Shown here in pieces: positions 60,030 through 64,000 of a stretch of DNA of 64,000 nt; positions within the stretch are counted from its first letter, which is position 1, and every line of letters begins with the position of its first letter. The position numbers were made by a program, and so were the translations under genes. The stretch lies in NCBI RefSeq assembly GCF_000004075.3, contig NC_026660.2:28523498-28587497 (forward strand), read 5' to 3'. The DNA is from Cucumis sativus. Lineage: Eukaryota; Streptophyta; Magnoliopsida; Cucurbitales; Cucurbitaceae. The notes below the pieces were generated by a model. That model ran no database searches and was not told the origin of the DNA. It saw only the letters and a list, made by a program, of their open reading frames with translations.

Positions 60030-63000
60030 TCAGTTTTTCTTGAGATATTCCCTCGCTCCAAATATTGTTGATCCAACCCTCACATTTGTGCTTCCCATTT
60101 CAACCTGCAAATTATGTGAAGTATGAGTTAATGATCGTTCTATAAACCATCACCCTATACAAATTCTATCGTTCTCTGGCCTATTTGGTTGAGGAGCAGC
60201 AACCAATTTTCCGAGTTTGTTCGGGCTTAGCAAAGCTTCGTTAAGCAGATACTATATTCTAAAGGTTATCATTCTTACAGCTAGTTCGAAGTCTGCTGAC
60301 ATTCCCATTGATAGCTCACATTGTTCTTCTGATATTTCGAGTGCTTTGCAAACTTCCGTTCTACAGTTAGCCAATAACTGCAACCAATTTATACCAATCA
60401 GTAAGAGCAGAAGATGGAAATGAAACTCGGCAAGTTTCTCGTAACAGAGGAATGGTGGGCAAGGTGAGGTTGGGGTTTAGAGGGAAGGGTTTCGTCACCT
60501 TGAAGTTTTCTGGTGTGGACGTGTAATCCAACATTCCAATCGTCATTAGCCCGGAAAACTGAAGATTTGGGCAGTTCAAACTAACATGTTTGGCGAGCTC
60601 CACACACCCCGAGGGCTCAACGCCTGATTTTGCTGCACTTCAACAGAGGAAAGCATTATCCAAGGGATTAGGGCATTCTGTGCTTAAGTTAAAATCTAAC
60701 GTAACAAAGTTCCCTGATTTATCAATAATCTAATATCTTTTAAAATGTCTCGATATCATGCTAATTTTACTAGCAGATGAAAAGCCATATGATTAACAGT
60801 AAAAAAGACCAGACAAGCTTTACCATTCTAAATTCTGATCTGGAAAATTCTCGAAAAAACAGAAAGGTTCGCTCTGTTGAGAAGGTATCTTTATGATATA
60901 TTTTGAAATAAAAATAGCATGTGGAAACTGTGGAACATAATTGTCTGTATTGCATTGCCCAAATGCTTCAGGTAGGAGTTCCCTATTCTGATAGGTGGTA
61001 TGGGGGTTCAACATCTATTTACCAATGGATAAGTATTTAAAAAATAATAATTAGAGCATGCTTCGTGTGGACAATTATAACAATTTGCACCATAATCTTG
61101 CAAATCAGGTTTCTTAAAATATATCATTAAACTCAATTGAAGTGGTGATCATCAATTTAAGAAACATGAATTATAGTAGTTGCACGCAATAATAACATAC
61201 ATTCTTCTCCACTTGTATTCACTTGTATAAACACCTTAAGAGGCTTCCTCCCAATACTTTCAACCATTCGATCCAAACGGTTAGCAATCTGAGAGAAGAT
61301 TTAAACAGATATAACAGAAAGTTATAGTGTATAGCATGAAATAGAAAAGTTAATCGTTTGAATATTTTTTTTCGATAAAAATGAAAGCATCGCATCAAGC
61401 ATGATCCAACAAGACAAGAGAAGGCAGGCCTGAATCCAAAATTGATGGAAAATCATCATCAATAAAAACACAGATACAGGACTTCTTGAGAATGGTCCCC
61501 ACGTTAGTTATTTCAGTTCATAAAGATAAATCACAGTTCAATTACCATTCAATGACAGTTCTTCAACTGCATGCTAAAAACCAAATTCAACTGAACCCAA
61601 GAAAAGAGAAATAACCAACACATAATTGAGCTAAAACATTGGAAAGAAGAACTTCCAACTTAACTTTGATGTGAAGATGAGTTTCAAATCAAAGAATTTC
61701 AGATAACTAATAAGAAGACTAGAAGAGTACCTTTTCATCATCCACAGTCTCTACAACTGCAAGGTTTGGAACGCCAGCTGTATGGTTATTGCAAAAGTAA
61801 CAGTTAGAAACAAAGGAACAAAAGCAGATGACACGAAGCAAATAAAAGTCTGAAACAATCTGCTTCTTAGATGAGATGACAGAATATTTTTTTTTTAGAT
61901 AAGAAGCATTTCACTGAATAAATGAAATAAGGGAAGACTCCATGCACCTAAAGTTGATTACGAAAAAGATTTCTAATTGAATACTAGAAAAGAAAGACTA
62001 AAATTCTTAAAAGGGTGACCAGTTTTGCACCAGTAAAAAGTTGCAGACATAACCAAATCAAGTAAAAGAATGAAACGAAGAGAAACAGTCTCTAAAGAGA
62101 TGCTTGTTATGCTTGCCCCATAACGCCTTGAAGACAACTTGAAAATAGCCAACCAAACCGTCTTCTTTGTGCCCATAAATGGGTGACCCACCGAAGGAAA
62201 TGCAAGGCCATAAAAAATATCAGTAGAGTAGGTGAAGGACAGCCAAAACCATCCATAATAATATGTCAGAAACAGGAAGCAAAGGAACAGTGCACAAAAA
62301 GATGAGTAGGGGTTTCAACATGCTTCTGACACATAATACACCATGAGGAGAGATAGACATATAGAGCATACGACACTGGAGATGATCCAGTATTAATAGC
62401 ACCAAGGCCAAGCTCCGAAAGAAATTTTTTTATTTTCTTTGGGCAATGATCCAGCAAAATCGCAGAATATAAATCCCTCGCAGGAGGTTCAATGGAGCTC
62501 ACCAAATCATCCACGAGAGATTTCATGATAAACGATGAAGAAGAGTCAGCAATTTCAGCATCATCGCCGGAGATTAAATCTTTAGATAACTTGGAAGACT
62601 CCTTTCATCTCTTCCAGAAAGGAAAATTTTTGGAAGCTTCCTTAAGAATCAGCTCCATGATACCCTCTTAAACGTGAGTTTTTGGAGCCAAAAGTTCAGG
62701 TCTTAATAGCTTTAGTAAGGGGATGAAAACACAAACTTTATTAATTTTCTGGGGTCAATTATAGCAGGAAATGTTTTTCTTATAATGAGATTCTGAATGC
62801 CCTACTGGAGATATGTGGAGAATAGCAGAGATATAGAACGTAATAGGAAAGAAAACAAACCAATAGAATCGTAACTCTTAAAAAAGCATGACATGAAGCC
62901 TCTCAAAATTTGATTGAGAATGGAAAGCCAAGGAGAAAAATATCAGCCTCTGGGAGTATTAGACAAGCAATCCACTGACAACTTTACTTATGACTCTGGT

Positions 63001-64000
63001 AGCGGACTGTCTTAGCACAATTCTCTCTAAATGCCTTGATTTGGAATTAGCTAAAGGCTTCAATGTGAAAAATCATAACCTCGTCTCCATGTTATATTCA
63101 ACAGTAATCTCCTTGATATTTTGCAATGTTCATTTCCCCAATGAATCTTGACGATAAAATAAACCTAAATGACATGGAAGCCCAGAATGGATTTACATCA
63201 TGTATTTGCTATATAAATACTTGTCTAGTTCTCATCAAGATAAGTGGCTTTGGCTTCGCAACCGTCCATGTATTTTATTGTAAATTGCAATTAAAGGATG
63301 TCTTCAATAACTCCCATAGTTCCATGTTCTTAACCAGGACCTTTTTAGTCGATTAGAAATTGCAATTATACATTTGCAACCTTATTCGAGCTACCGGCGC
63401 CATTTGTCCAGCCCAGCATTATTTTTTCTGTGTTAGTTAACTGGTTTCATTCAGTTGCTTAGTTCAATTAGGCTGTCATCTATCTAGATAGCTTTAGTTG
63501 AGGGTAGAGAGGTCTCCATATCTAGAATTGCTGCTCTGCTATACTGATATGAGCACAGGGCAATATTCTTGTGAGATTACAGAGTAAGCTAAATTGTAGA
63601 TTTGTAGCATGTGCAAACTTTAAATGACGTGAGCATATTATTGAGAAGAAGAATTTGATCATACACAGGAGTGGTTTCACTTTGTTGCTTTGCAAATTTC
63701 CGATGAAATGCCATTCAATGTCCTCCGGAAGCTGCAATTTCAAATAATCGTCAAAGTCAAGTAGGTCCAGACCAAATCATCGGCAACGAATTCTCATACA
63801 ATTGAAAGATTTCAACTCGATAGCTAAATATGGAATCCGTCGGAAAGTGAACAAGAAAAGACAAAAAAAACCTGAGGAGCTTTCTCAACGAGTTCCTGAA
63901 CGTAATTCTCGCCAAAGTACCGATGGCCAGCATCGTAGACTTGACGAATGACGGGAACCGGCTTGGTTTTGCTAACAGCTACGACTCGAATCTGCTGAGG
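60030..64000 (-). CDS. Pyridoxal phosphate homeostasis protein, YggS/PROSC family (partial, 5' end outside window)
   Basis: Minus-strand exons: >64000-63872, 63731-63665, 61777-61731, 61288-61201, 60632-60499, 60377-60279, 60104-60030. The visible 212 codons plus stop start within the first beta strand: [12 protein letters not shown], where Lys in SKTKP is the PLP-binding lysine of the family, then [88 protein letters not shown] and the end [20 protein letters not shown]. This is the single alanine-racemase-like barrel that binds PLP without catalysis and buffers vitamin B6 in the cell. The N-terminus and promoter lie beyond base 64,000. Intron 2 as numbered here (61,778-63,664) holds a retroelement remnant. 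Confidence 0.93.
61887..62600 (-). mobile_element. Degenerate LINE 3' part with zf-RVT domain in PLPHP intron
   Basis: On the minus strand, pieces in different frames read [20 protein letters not shown], then [12 protein letters not shown], then [18 protein letters not shown] (62,340-62,287), followed by weaker [17 protein letters not shown]. This is the zinc-binding domain found after the reverse transcriptase of plant LINEs (CxxC..HLFxHC). Frameshifts and stops show it is dead. A T run at 61,887-61,896 on the plus strand would be the poly(A) tail at its 3' end. The upstream limit near 62,600-62,750 is uncertain; no target-site duplication was identified. It lies in the same orientation as the host gene. 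Confidence 0.65.

Overview
The window is nuclear DNA of a flowering plant (eudicot). The genes have many short exons with GT/GC..AG introns and long AT-rich spacers. The products are plant-specific: a KNOX homeodomain factor of the SHOOT MERISTEMLESS type, the Rubisco chaperone RbcX, an organellar leucyl-tRNA synthetase and a DUF266/BC10 glycosyltransferase. A cucurbit-like genome is a guess only. Nothing bacterial, viral or CRISPR-like was seen. I rebuilt the exons by hand from reading-frame continuity, splice dinucleotides and remembered family sequences; every internal junction used here keeps frame.

Layout. 1-10,015: AT-rich spacer, no supportable gene. 10,016-11,014 (+): intronless Ser/Arg/Lys-rich protein with an N-terminal motif like that of BKI1/MAKR proteins. 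13,300-19,289 (+): 14-exon AAA ATPase, 589 aa, probably mitochondrial. 19,653-20,108 (-): small nuclear-type coiled-coil protein. 20,109-33,968: 13.9 kb gene-free AT-rich region. 33,969-36,831 (+): STM-type KNOX1 gene, 4 exons, 351 aa. 39,169-41,391 (+): mitochondrial ribosomal protein uL4m, 8 exons, 315 aa. 42,382-43,554 (-): RbcX1, 6 exons including one of 17 nt, 173 aa. 44,182-54,054 (+): organellar leucyl-tRNA synthetase, 20 exons, 978 aa, head to head with RbcX1. 55,393-58,994 (+): BC10-like GT14 glycosyltransferase, 10 exons, 382 aa. 60,030->64,000 (-): PLP homeostasis protein (YggS/PROSC family), 5' end outside the window.

Several genes serve organelles: uL4m and LeuRS in organellar translation, RbcX1 in Rubisco assembly, the AAA protein probably in mitochondria. 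Upstream regions of the AAA, uL4m and LeuRS genes carry TGGGCY (site II) elements, and that of uL4m also telo-box-like motifs, a promoter grammar known for plant translation and organelle genes.

I found no unknown multi-gene system. The most notable points are at gene-structure level: two GC-AG introns in the AAA gene, one of which has its 3' splice site copied in a perfect 38-bp tandem duplication; a 17-nt microexon in RbcX1; a short divergent RbcX1/LeuRS promoter; a uORF whose stop overlaps the BC10-like start codon; and non-LTR retroelement remnants in introns.
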